Below, in pieces: positions 56,304 through 64,000 of a stretch of 64,000 bases of DNA. Within the stretch, counting starts at the first letter, position 1. Every line of letters begins with the position of its first letter. The notes below the pieces were generated by a model. The model saw nothing but the letters and a program-made list of their open reading frames with translations, was not told where the DNA came from and made no database searches. The position numbers were made by a program, and so were the translations under genes. Origin of the DNA: Methylobacterium terricola (lineage in GTDB: Bacteria; Pseudomonadota; Alphaproteobacteria; Rhizobiales; Beijerinckiaceae); assembly GCF_006151805.1 (NCBI RefSeq), contig NZ_VDDA01000001.1, positions 1-64,000 of the forward strand. The letters run 5' to 3'.

Positions 56304-56690
56304 ATGGTCGCCACGCTCGTCGCACTCGTCCGGGAGGCCGCGGCCCAGGCCCGCCTCGTCGCCCGCAGCTATCCTGGGGGCTGCAGCGCCGACGCCCTGC
56401 CCTGGACGATCATCAAGCCCTTCGACGACCACGTCCGCCGCCATGTCGAGCGGGATCCCCGGATCGAGGATGGCCGCGACCAGGTCCTGATCGCCGCCGT
56501 GAACCTCGCCGAGGCGAGGCCGGACGACGACGACGTCCCGGAGCGCGAGCGTCTGGTCAAGGCGATCAACGACCTCGAATGGGTGACGCTGAGCCGGGGC
56601 ATCGCCAACCGGGCGGCGGCGGCCCTGGGCTATGGCGAGGCGGGGGAGCGGCTGCGGGATGCGGCGGGCCGGCCGTCGTCGTCGTCGTGA
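56304..56690 (+). CDS. Hypothetical protein
   Basis: A 128-residue protein not recognised. It is predicted to be helical and soluble, with an acidic middle (EARPDDDDVPERER) and a serine tail (RPSSSS) encoded by a short TCG/GTC-type repeat. It begins 58 bp after the hydrolase gene. Start choice rests on a plausible ATG at 56304 only. Confidence 0.55.
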   Translation: MVATLVALVREAAAQARLVARSYPGGCSADALPWTIIKPFDDHVRRHVERDPRIEDGRDQVLIAAVNLAEARPDDDDVPERERLVKAINDLEWVTLSRGIANRAAAALGYGEAGERLRDAAGRPSSSS

Positions 56691-56913
56691 GCCAGGCACC
56701 GGGCGGCCGGAGCCCGATGTCGCCTGGTACGATCTCCCGCAGATGTCGTCCCGGGATCGTACCGCTCCGCCGATGACGAGGTCCAATGACGGAAACCGCG
56801 CGGCCCCCGGGTCCGGCGCGGCCGCTCCCGGCTGAGCTTTCGCGCATTGCCGCGCCTCGATTCTGCCCTACGTCATGCGCGAGGCCGGTCGTCCCCGGCG
56901 TGACCGGAGATGG

Positions 56914-58065
56914 ATGTCCGTGACCGACCCGCGGCAGACGCGGCCTTCCTCGGCGGCAAGGCTGCCGAGCCTGCGGCGCGGAGACCAGCTGTTCGAGACC
57001 GAGCGCCGCCTCAACGCGGTGCTCGACAACGCCTCGGTCTCCATCTTCCTGATGGATGACCGCCAGCACTGCGTGTACATGAATCGCGCGGCCGAGCTTC
57101 TGACCGGCTGGACGCTCGACGAGGTGCTGGCGCGCGACTGCCCGCTGCACGACATCGTCCATCACACCTATCCGGACGGGCGGCCGTTCCCGCTGCACGA
57201 ATGCGCCATCGACCGTGCCTTCCCGGAGAACAACCAGGAACGCGGCGAGGAGGTGTTCGTCCACCGCGACGGCCATTTCTATCCCGTCGGCTTCACCGCG
57301 AGCCCGATCCGGGACGACGCCGCGCAGGTGATCGGCACCATCATCGAGGTGCGCGACATCAGCGAGGAGAAGGCCGCGGCCGAGCGCCAGCGGCTGCTGA
57401 TCGACGAGCTGAACCACCGGGTGAAGAACACGCTCTCGACCGTGCAGGCGATCGCCGCCCAGACCTTCCGCGGCCGCACCGACGGGGCGGCCCGCACGCT
57501 GTTCGACGCCCGCCTCGCGGCCCTCTCGCACGCCCACGACGCCCTGGTGGCCGACAACTGGGAGAGCGCCAGCCTGCGCGGCGTGGTCGACAGGGCGCTC
57601 GCCGCGCTGGCCCCCGGCCGCGTCGCCCTCGACGGGCCCGAGGCGCGCCTGCACCCGAAGGTGGCGGTGACGCTCGGCATGGCGCTGCACGAACTGGCGA
57701 CCAACGCCGCCCAGCACGGCGCGCTCTCCGTGCCTGAGGGCTGGGTGAGCCTGCGCTGGAGCCTGCGGGACGGCGCGGACGATCGCACGCTTCTCGCTCT
57801 CGACTGGCAGGAGGCGGGCGGCCCCGCGGTCGCCCCGCCGTCCCGCCGGGGCTTCGGCTCGCGGCTGGTCGAGCGCCAGCTGCCGATGGAGTTCGGCGGC
57901 AGCGCCACCATCACCTACGCGCCCGGCGGCGTCGCCTGCACCCTGCGGATCCCGCTGACGCCCCTCGGCTGGGCCGGCCAGGCGCTGGTGCAAGATCCTC
58001 AGGAGCACGCTGTCCCGGGACACTCCGCCCCGGATCATGCGCCGGACGGGCGGGCGCCGCGATGA
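56914..58065 (+). CDS. PAS-domain HWE/HisKA_2 histidine kinase
   Basis: A 383-residue soluble kinase: a PAS domain (about 30-150, NRAAELLTGWTLDEVLARDC), a dimerisation domain with H168 in DELNHRVKNTLSTVQAIAAQ, and an HWE-type ATPase domain (LHELATNAAQHGAL, GFGSRLVERQLPMEFGG). It is paired with the next gene, a single receiver, by an ATGA overlap. Start 56914 follows GGAGA at proper spacing; an ATG 13 codons upstream is less likely. Confidence 0.92.
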   Translation: MSVTDPRQTRPSSAARLPSLRRGDQLFETERRLNAVLDNASVSIFLMDDRQHCVYMNRAAELLTGWTLDEVLARDCPLHDIVHHTYPDGRPFPLHECAIDRAFPENNQERGEEVFVHRDGHFYPVGFTASPIRDDAAQVIGTIIEVRDISEEKAAAERQRLLIDELNHRVKNTLSTVQAIAAQTFRGRTDGAARTLFDARLAALSHAHDALVADNWESASLRGVVDRALAALAPGRVALDGPEARLHPKVAVTLGMALHELATNAAQHGALSVPEGWVSLRWSLRDGADDRTLLALDWQEAGGPAVAPPSRRGFGSRLVERQLPMEFGGSATITYAPGGVACTLRIPLTPLGWAGQALVQDPQEHAVPGHSAPDHAPDGRAPR

Positions 58066-58517
58066 GTGCCTTGCAGGGGCGCCGGGTCCTGCTGGTCGAG
58101 GACGAGAGCCTCGTCGCCATGCTGGCCGAGGACATGCTGCTCGATCTCGGCTGCGAGGTCACGGTGGCGATGCGCCTCGACCAGGCGCTGGCCCAGGCGC
58201 GGGCGCAGGCCTTCGACCTCGCGGTGCTCGACGTTAATCTCGGCGACGCGCGCAGCTACCCGGTCGCCGATCTCCTGCGCGCCCGCGGCGTGCCGTTCCT
58301 GTTCGCCACCGGCTATGGCCGCCAGGGGGTCGACCCGGCCTACCACGCCGCCCCGGTGATGCAGAAGCCGTATCAGGCGGCGCAGCTGGAGACGCTGCTC
58401 ACCCATCTCCTGCTCTGCGGCGCGCCCGGCCGGGACGAGGGCGACCGGGGGCGACCGGCCTGTCGCTGCCTGGAACCGGGCGACGGGCCGCGGTTCCGCG
58501 CCGAGCCGGCGCCGTGA
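58062..58517 (+). CDS. Single-domain response regulator
   Basis: A 151-residue receiver: acidic pocket LLVEDES (10-16), phospho-acceptor D57 in LAVLDVNLGD, and the conserved lysine in MQKPYQAAQLE. The tail after residue 122 is Arg/Cys-rich and without a domain. FATGYG is the pattern of receivers partnered with HWE kinases. It is translationally coupled to the kinase gene and is the likely phosphate acceptor. Confidence 0.92.
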   Translation: MSALQGRRVLLVEDESLVAMLAEDMLLDLGCEVTVAMRLDQALAQARAQAFDLAVLDVNLGDARSYPVADLLRARGVPFLFATGYGRQGVDPAYHAAPVMQKPYQAAQLETLLTHLLLCGAPGRDEGDRGRPACRCLEPGDGPRFRAEPAP

Positions 58518-58623
58518 CCACCTTGACGCTCGGGGCGCTCGCCGGTCCCCGGGATCGAACCCCGATCCGCCCGATGGTGCGGCGGGCCGCCAAGGGTGAC
58601 AAGCGGCGGCCAGTCCGCGGCCC

Positions 58624-59436
58624 TCAGAAAAACGGCAGCGGACCGGGAAACGAGCCGATCGGCACGAGATGCGTCAGGAGCCCGGAACCCGGGTGCCAGT
58701 GGTGCAGCAGCATGGCCGGAGGTTCCATGAAGCTGGCGGGCTCGGCATCGGCACCCAGCCGCAACGCGATCGCGGTCGTGGTGCTGGGCGCTGTCATCAG
58801 GACCGTGCCGCCGAAACGCCGCTGCATGAAGCGGTGGACGTGTCCGCACAGGACGCGTTCGATGGCGGGGTAGCGAAGGACGATCTGCTCCAGCCTGTCG
58901 CCATGAAGACAGCGATAGGCGTCGATGTAGGGGATGCCGCTCCGGATGGGCGGCTGATGCATCATGACGATGGTGGGGCGTTCGGGCTCCTCCGCGAGGC
59001 GTGCCTCCAGCCAGTCGCAGGCGGCCTCGTCCATGTCGCCATGGTGGGCTCCGGGAACCGTCACGTCGAGACCCAGGATGCGGACGGCCCCGAGATCGCC
59101 GACGGCGAAGTGAAGGGGGCCCGAGGCCGTCCGAGGCGCATGATGGGGCAGGCAAGCCCTGAAGGTGTCCCGCTCGTCGTGATTGCCGGGAATGATGAGG
59201 AGCGGTCGACGGACCTTGCCCAGCATCGCCGCCGCATGGGCATACTCGGCCGCGGTTCCATAGTCGACGACATCACCGCTGATGAGCACGATATCCGGCT
59301 GCGGGTCGAGATCGTCCACGTGGCGGAGGGCCGCCTCGAACATGGCGTTCGAATCGACCAGGCCCTGATACAGGTGGCCGCGGTCTCGCAGGTGCGGATC
59401 CGACAGATGGGCGATCAGCATGTGGATCTCCGACAC
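58624..59436 (-). CDS. Calcineurin-like phosphodiesterase (CpdA/GpdQ group)
   Basis: A 270-residue class III phosphodiesterase with all five metallophosphatase motifs: HLSDPHL, ISGDVVD, GNHDE, MMHQPP and GHVHR. The length and the HVHRFMQRRFGGT stretch resemble GpdQ/Rv0805-type enzymes, which act on glycerophosphodiesters or cyclic nucleotides. An alternative start six codons downstream (MLIAHLSD) is possible. Confidence 0.92.
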   Translation of the reverse strand: MSEIHMLIAHLSDPHLRDRGHLYQGLVDSNAMFEAALRHVDDLDPQPDIVLISGDVVDYGTAAEYAHAAAMLGKVRRPLLIIPGNHDERDTFRACLPHHAPRTASGPLHFAVGDLGAVRILGLDVTVPGAHHGDMDEAACDWLEARLAEEPERPTIVMMHQPPIRSGIPYIDAYRCLHGDRLEQIVLRYPAIERVLCGHVHRFMQRRFGGTVLMTAPSTTTAIALRLGADAEPASFMEPPAMLLHHWHPGSGLLTHLVPIGSFPGPLPFF

Positions 59437-59721
59437 GGTCCGGGCACCTTAGCGCGCGGCCCGTGATCCGTGCAGATCGGCAACGGACCGCAAGCCGCCG
59501 TCACGCAGGGTCGATCCCGTCGAATCCCGACCCTGGGCCGGGCGGCGCGGCGGGCCCCGCTCTTGGCCGGGCGCACGATGCCAGGGCGCCCCCCGGGCGG
59601 GCTTGCCGCCCGGATGCCGCTCCCGTAAGCTTGCAAGTCGTTGCACGCAAAGAAGAATTAGTGTGATTCCAAACTACGCCGCCATCGGGACCGCCCGCGC
59701 GGGTGCCGGGCCTGGCCGCCG

Positions 59722-60963
59722 GTGACGCAGGCGCTGGCGACCCGTGAGCCCCTGAGCCTCGCCGCCTTGCGGCCGCTCGCGCCGTTCTTCTGCCTGTACG
59801 TGACCTTCGGGGCCACGCTCGGCTTCCTGTCCGGCGGCGCGCCGCTGATCCTGCGGGCGCGCGGCCTCGACCTCGCCGAGGTCGGTCTCCTGCAGCTCAT
59901 CAACCTGCCGGTCGGGCTGACCTTCCTGTGGGCCGCCCTCCTCGACCGGGTGCGGCTGTCCTTTCTCGGACCCCGCCTCGGCCACCGCCTCGGCTGGATC
60001 GTCGCGGCGCAAGGGTGCACGGTGGCGCTGCTGGCGCTCCTGAGCCTCGGCGAGCACTGGTCGCTCGCGACCCTGCTGGCCCTGGCGGTCGCCGCCTGCG
60101 CCTGCATCGCCACCATGGACATCGCCCTCGAGGCGCTGGTGGTCGAGACGGTGCCGGCGGAGCGGCGGGCCTTCGTCGCCTCGGCCAAGCTCTGCGGCGC
60201 GTCGCTCGGCGGCATCCTGGGGGTGGGGGTGCTGGTCGGCTCCTACGATCTCCTCGGCTGGAAGGCGGCGGTGCTGGCCTGCGCCGGGCTCGACGCGCTC
60301 GGCCTGCTGCCGATCCTCGCCTATCCGGAGGCGCGGCTGCGGCGGCACGGTGGCGGGGTGACGGAGCGCTGGTCCGGCTCGTTCGCGCGCCTGCGGGTGC
60401 TCGCCGGCCGGATTGCCGCGCTCGGGGCCTACTTCGCCGCCGCCTACCTCATCGCCGGGCCCAACACCCTGGCGCTGCTCGATCTCGGGGTGCCGCTCGC
60501 CCGGGTCGGGGCGCTGACCGGCACCGTCCTGCCGGCGGTCAACCTCGTCATGGCGCTCGTCGCCGGCGGCCTCGCGGCGCGGTTCGGCACCGTGCGGATG
60601 GTCGCGTTCGGGGGGATCGGGGTGCTCGCCGCCGGCGGCCTGATGGCGGTGGCGTGTCTCCTCCGCTCCGAGGGGCTGGCGGTCGCCTCCACCGTCCTGA
60701 ATTACGTCTTCGGCGGCTTCCTCGGGGTGCCGGTGTTCAACATGATCTATCGCTGGGCGCAGGGGCCGCGGCCGGCCACCGATTACGCGCTGCTGTTCGG
60801 CGCCGCCTTCTTCGCCGCGATGCCGCTGCGGGTCGCCGCTCCGGCGCTCGCCGGCTGGGCCGGCTGGCCGGGCTACTTCACCGCCGCGATGCCGCTCTAC
60901 GCCGGCGCCCTCGCCTGTCTCGCGCTGACGATCGCCCGCACCCTGCGGGCCGACCGCCGATGA
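59722..60963 (+). CDS. MFS transporter, RhtX/FptX siderophore-uptake type
   Basis: A 413-residue transporter with about 12 helices, of the AmpG-like group that includes RhtX and FptX, which import ferric siderophores across the inner membrane. Motifs include FCLYVTFGATLGFLSGGAP, LDIALEALVVETVP-like TMDIALEALVVETVP, and YVFGGFLGVPVFNMIYRW. It starts with GTG and overlaps the fhuF gene by 4 bp, which supports the siderophore assignment. An AT-rich leader with GAATTAGTGTGATTC (59654-59668) could hold an iron-response operator. Confidence 0.87.
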   Translation: MTQALATREPLSLAALRPLAPFFCLYVTFGATLGFLSGGAPLILRARGLDLAEVGLLQLINLPVGLTFLWAALLDRVRLSFLGPRLGHRLGWIVAAQGCTVALLALLSLGEHWSLATLLALAVAACACIATMDIALEALVVETVPAERRAFVASAKLCGASLGGILGVGVLVGSYDLLGWKAAVLACAGLDALGLLPILAYPEARLRRHGGGVTERWSGSFARLRVLAGRIAALGAYFAAAYLIAGPNTLALLDLGVPLARVGALTGTVLPAVNLVMALVAGGLAARFGTVRMVAFGGIGVLAAGGLMAVACLLRSEGLAVASTVLNYVFGGFLGVPVFNMIYRWAQGPRPATDYALLFGAAFFAAMPLRVAAPALAGWAGWPGYFTAAMPLYAGALACLALTIARTLRADRR

Positions 60964-61691
60964 CGCCCGAGATCGCCGCCGCCGTGCCGGCCTCGCTCGG
61001 CACCTACCGCGAGGGCGTGGCGGCGGGCCCCGGCGGCCCCCGGGCGACGCCGCTCGCGGCGTTGCACGATCCGGCGGTGTTCGACGCCGCGCTCGCGGCC
61101 TTCGAAGCCGGGCTCGGGGTCGCGCCCGGCACGACCGACCGGCGTGCCCTCGTCTCGTACTGGAGCCAGTTCTACCTCGCGCCGCTCGCCACTCCGGCGA
61201 TGACGGCTCTGGTGCGCCTGGGCCAGCCGCTGCCGCTCGCCTTCGAAACCACGAGCCTCGAACTCGACGAGGCCGGCCGCCCGGCCCGCTTCCTGGTCCA
61301 GCCCGAGGCGGCGCGCTGCCCACCCTGCCGCTCCGCCGGGCTCGGCGCCCTGGTGGACGATCACCTGCGGCCCTTCGTCGAGCTGTGCCGGGCCCGCTGC
61401 GGCATCGCCCCCCGGGTGATCTGGGGCAACGCCGCGGTGATCCTCGACTACGTCGCCCGCGAGCTCGGCGAGCCCGAGACCCTGGCCTGCCCGGAGGTCG
61501 CGACCTGCCTCGGCTGGTGCGGGGGACCGCCTTGCGCGCGCAATCCCCTCGCCCAGGCCCTGTGCGCGGCGGGCGGGAGCCGGCGCCGGCGCGTCTGCTG
61601 CCTGCGCCAGCGGCTGCCGGGCGTGCCGTCCTGCGGGGCGTTGTGCCCGGTCAAGGAGGGTGGGAGCTGCTGCGGAGCCGCGGCATCGTGA
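60960..61691 (+). CDS. fhuF: Siderophore-iron reductase FhuF
   Basis: A 243-residue cytoplasmic [2Fe-2S] protein that releases iron from imported ferric siderophores. The cluster ligands are in the C-terminal CCLRQRLPGVPSCGALC (CC-x10-C-x3-C). WGNAAVILDYVARELG and the N-terminal SYWSQFYLAPLATP also match the family. It is translationally coupled to the siderophore transporter gene (ATGA). Confidence 0.9.
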   Translation: MTPEIAAAVPASLGTYREGVAAGPGGPRATPLAALHDPAVFDAALAAFEAGLGVAPGTTDRRALVSYWSQFYLAPLATPAMTALVRLGQPLPLAFETTSLELDEAGRPARFLVQPEAARCPPCRSAGLGALVDDHLRPFVELCRARCGIAPRVIWGNAAVILDYVARELGEPETLACPEVATCLGWCGGPPCARNPLAQALCAAGGSRRRRVCCLRQRLPGVPSCGALCPVKEGGSCCGAAAS

Positions 61692-61749
61692 GCCGGGTCG
61701 TGCCCGGGATGTCCCGGTCGTCACCCGCCTCGTGCTGGTGTTTGACGCG

Positions 61750-62652
61750 TCATCGCTCCGGCGACGGCGGCAACGCCGCCACCAGGGCCGCCAGGAAGGC
61801 CTCCACCGCCCGCGGCAGCCGCCGGTCGCGCATCGTCTGGACCTCGATGCCCCGGGCGAGGCTGCGATCGGACCGGATCGGCAGGACCCGGAACGCATCG
61901 CGCCAGCCCTCGCCCTGCAGCACGATCGACGACATCAGGGTGAGGCCGCGCGTGTCGCGCACGAAGGGCAGGATCGCCGAGAGGACGTTCGAGGTGAAGA
62001 CCGGCTCGATCGCGATGCCTTCCGCCGCGCAGGCCGCGTCGAGGACGGTGCGCAAGGTGGTGTCGCGGGGCAGGAGCGCCACCGGATAGGCGGCGAGATC
62101 GGAAAGCCCGATCAGGGAGCGCACGGCGAGCGGATGGTCGGGGGCGCACAGGGCCACCATGTCGAGGCTGGCGCGATAGGCGACCGCGGTGTCCACGGAG
62201 GGCTCCAGGCTGAAGGTGAGCCCGAGATCCGCCTCGCCCTGGGCCACCCGCTGGGTCACGAGGCCCGGCGGCAGCGTGCTCAGCTCGAACCGGATGCCCG
62301 GATGGCGGGCATGGAACGCGGTGATCACCCCCGGCACGAGGTCGATGGCGAAGGCCTCGGTCGTGGCGATCCGCACCAGGCCGCGGCGCAGCCCCTCCAG
62401 TTCCTGGATCTCGGTGACGACCTGCTCGGCGCTCAGAAGCACCTGGTGGGCGTGGCGCGCCAGCAGCTCCCCCGCCTGGCTCAGCACCATGCCGCGCGGC
62501 CGGCGCTCGAACAGCGGGCATCCGAGCTCGGCCTCGAGGTTGGCGATCTGGCGGCTGATCGCCGAGGGAGCGACGTTGAGGCGGTTCGACGCCGCCGCGA
62601 TCGTGCCGTCGCGGGCCACTGCCAGGAAGTAGCGCAACGCCGTGGTTTGCAC
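61750..62652 (-). CDS. LysR family transcriptional regulator
   Basis: A 300-residue LysR protein: HTH at about 2-60 (LRYFLAVARDGTIAAASNRL, NVAPSAISRQIANLEAELG) and a periplasmic-binding-protein-like effector domain. It diverges from a peptide-type ABC binding protein with a 156-bp gap containing two dyads. GTG at 62652 is taken as start, because no ATG gives a normal LysR N-terminus. Confidence 0.9.
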   Translation of the reverse strand: MQTTALRYFLAVARDGTIAAASNRLNVAPSAISRQIANLEAELGCPLFERRPRGMVLSQAGELLARHAHQVLLSAEQVVTEIQELEGLRRGLVRIATTEAFAIDLVPGVITAFHARHPGIRFELSTLPPGLVTQRVAQGEADLGLTFSLEPSVDTAVAYRASLDMVALCAPDHPLAVRSLIGLSDLAAYPVALLPRDTTLRTVLDAACAAEGIAIEPVFTSNVLSAILPFVRDTRGLTLMSSIVLQGEGWRDAFRVLPIRSDRSLARGIEVQTMRDRRLPRAVEAFLAALVAALPPSPER

Positions 62653-62666
62653 CTGAAAACCCTGCC

Positions 62667-62727
62667 TTGCCGTTTCGGCAACGAGCCTATCGATAAATTC
62701 GACTTGTTGCGATGCGATATGCGCAAC
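62667..62727. promoter_or_regulatory. Two dyads in the LysR/ABC divergent promoter region
   Basis: TTGCCG-TTT-CGGCAA (62667-62681) and GTTGCG-N10-CGCAAC (62706-62727) are perfect dyads. The second, with its ATGCGATATG spacer, resembles the T-N11-A inverted repeats bound by LysR proteins; the first lies 15 bp in front of the LysR start and could serve autoregulation. Confidence 0.5.
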
Positions 62728-62808
62728 ATCCTGGCACGGTGAAATTTGCGGCAGCGCATCGCGACGGGTGGACGACGCCCTCGCTGCCCCTGACCAGACG
62801 GAGCCGAC

Positions 62809-64000
62809 ATGCCGACACGGATCGACGCGGGCCGGATGCGCAAGATGGGTCAAGGGCTGGCGGGCGCGCTGCTGGGGGGTTTCCTGCTTGCCGTGGGGCC
62901 AAGCCCGGCGCTGGCCGGCAAGGCCAACGACACCCTGGTCTACGCCTCGGACAGCGAGCCGGAGAACCTGAGCCCCTACCACAACAGCCTGCGCGAGGGC
63001 GTGATCCTCTCCCGCAACGTCTGGGACACTCTCCTCTACCGCGACCCGAAGACCGGCCAGCAGCAGCCGATGCTCGCCACCGCCTGGACCTGGGTCGATC
63101 CGCTGACGCTCGATCTCACGATCCGCGACGGCGTGACCTTCCACAACGGCGATCCGCTGACGCCCGAGGACGTCGCCTTCACGTTCAACTACGTGCTGAC
63201 GCCCGAGGCGAAGATCGTCACCAAGAGCAACGTCGACTGGATGAAGTCGACCGAGGTGACCGGCCCGCACAGCGTCCGCATCCACCTCAAGGCCCCGTTC
63301 CCCGCCGCCCTCGACTACCTCGCCGGCCCGACCCCGATCCTGCCCGCCGCCTACTTCAAGAAGGTCGGCCTCGACGGCTTCAGCAAGGCGCCGGTCGGCA
63401 CCGGCCCCTACCGCATCGTCTCGACTGCGAGCGGCAAGGGCGTGAAGATGGCGCGCAACGACGCCTACTGGCCGGGCAGCCCGATCGGGAAGGCCAAGAT
63501 CGGCAAGCTCGAGTTCCGCGTCATCCCGGACGGCGACAGCCGGATGGCCGAGCTGATGACCGGCGGCGTCGACTGGATCTGGCGCGTGCCGACCGACCAG
63601 GCCGATCAGCTCAAGCGCGACCCGACGCTCACCGTGCTCTCCGCCGAGACGATGCGGGTCGGCTTCCTGCAATTCGACGTGCAGGGCCGCGCCCAGGAGA
63701 ACTCGCCGCTCAAGGACGTGCGGGTGCGCCAGGCGATCGCCTACGCCATCGACCGCAAGGCGATGGTCGACAACCTGGTGCGGGGCGGCTCGCGGGTGAT
63801 GAACGCGCTCTGCTTCATCGAGCAGTTCGGCTGCACCGACGAGGGTGTGCCGGTCTACTCCTACGACCCGGCCAAGGCGCGGGCGCTCCTCAAGGAGGCC
63901 GGCTACGCGAACGGCATCGATCTCGATCTCGCCGCCTATCGCGAGCGCGACTACGCCGAGGCGGTGATCGGCTACCTGCGCGCCGTCGGCATCCGGGTCC
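62809..64000 (+). CDS. ABC transporter substrate-binding protein, family 5 (peptide/opine type), truncated by window end
   Basis: The first 397 residues of a periplasmic binding protein: a signal peptide (GALLGGFLLAVGPSPALA) followed by the SBP_bac_5 fold, with DNLYEPL-like NVWDTLLYRDPKTGQ, LRDGVTFHNGDPLTPEDVAFTF split as IRDGVTFHNGDPLTPEDVAF, and VRQAIAYAIDRKAMVDNLV. It would bring peptides, opines or similar solutes to an ABC importer, whose other subunits are expected beyond the window. The start has GGAG 6 bp upstream; a second ATG at 62836 is possible. Confidence 0.92.
   Translation, partial: MPTRIDAGRMRKMGQGLAGALLGGFLLAVGPSPALAGKANDTLVYASDSEPENLSPYHNSLREGVILSRNVWDTLLYRDPKTGQQQPMLATAWTWVDPLTLDLTIRDGVTFHNGDPLTPEDVAFTFNYVLTPEAKIVTKSNVDWMKSTEVTGPHSVRIHLKAPFPAALDYLAGPTPILPAAYFKKVGLDGFSKAPVGTGPYRIVSTASGKGVKMARNDAYWPGSPIGKAKIGKLEFRVIPDGDSRMAELMTGGVDWIWRVPTDQADQLKRDPTLTVLSAETMRVGFLQFDVQGRAQENSPLKDVRVRQAIAYAIDRKAMVDNLVRGGSRVMNALCFIEQFGCTDEGVPVYSYDPAKARALLKEAGYANGIDLDLAAYRERDYAEAVIGYLRAVGIRV

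Noticed and set aside
58540..58611. A tRNA-like T-arm (GGTTCGATCCC) on the minus strand before the metallophosphoesterase gene
   Set aside because: No matching acceptor, D or anticodon stems and no CCA; the rest is ordinary intergenic DNA.

Overview
The window is about 64 kb of very GC-rich DNA (by eye around 70% or more) from an alphaproteobacterium, most likely Methylobacterium or a close relative. The evidence is the partial 16S rRNA at the left edge, which reads like a Methylobacterium 16S 5' end; the Rhizobiales-type cellulose genes bcsS and bcsN; and a CbbR/QscR-type LysR gene beside a phosphoribulokinase. No transposase, prophage, CRISPR array or tRNA was found. Several families of palindromic intergenic repeats are present.

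Layout. 1-760: 5' end of an rRNA operon on the minus strand, with its boxA and a good promoter. 760-11734: a tightly overlapping minus-strand cellulose operon, bcsS-bcsA-bcsB-bcsZ-TPR-bcsN, followed by a response-regulator/HPt gene. 12248-15673: a hybrid histidine kinase and, divergently, a small PilZ protein behind a perfect CtrA box. 16144-22490: cell-envelope and protease genes (ceramide-type glycosyltransferase, prolyl oligopeptidase, L,D-transpeptidase, S49 peptidase, a Tyr/Arg-rich secreted protein). 23165-30376: a REC-HD-GYP phosphodiesterase, then the LysR / degenerate fructose-bisphosphatase / phosphoribulokinase cluster, then two histidine kinases. 30624-33297: a two-subunit molybdenum hydroxylase. 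33329-42213: housekeeping genes (UDG family, pyrF, hppD with a divergent Lrp regulator, patatin, CBS pair, rhomboid, PAS and double-PilZ proteins) interspersed with a family of imperfect palindromes of about 170 bp. 42524-49709: an apparently frameshifted small gene, mmcB, a PepSY iron-type membrane pair, an SsuABC/TauABC-like importer, a diguanylate cyclase and a DedA protein. 49837-61691: amidase, pdxY, PhzF, Nudix, a large alpha/beta hydrolase, an HWE kinase with its single-domain receiver, a metallophosphoesterase and a siderophore transporter/FhuF reductase pair. 61750-64000: a LysR gene diverging from a peptide-type ABC binding protein that runs off the window.

How the parts fit together. 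Cyclic-di-GMP is the recurrent theme: the BcsA PilZ module, an orphan PilZ protein, a double-PilZ protein, an HD-GYP enzyme and a GGDEF enzyme all lie here, with a hybrid kinase and a REC-HPt protein bracketing the cellulose operon. The most unusual locus is at 24.3-27.2 kb. There a CbbR/QscR-like regulator faces a fructose-1,6-bisphosphatase homologue whose metal-binding residues are replaced, and an apparently intact phosphoribulokinase follows 2 bp later. No RuBisCO gene is present in the window. In Methylobacterium extorquens, phosphoribulokinase is known to act by making ribulose-1,5-bisphosphate as a signal for QscR, so this looks like a Calvin-cycle fragment kept for regulation rather than carbon fixation.
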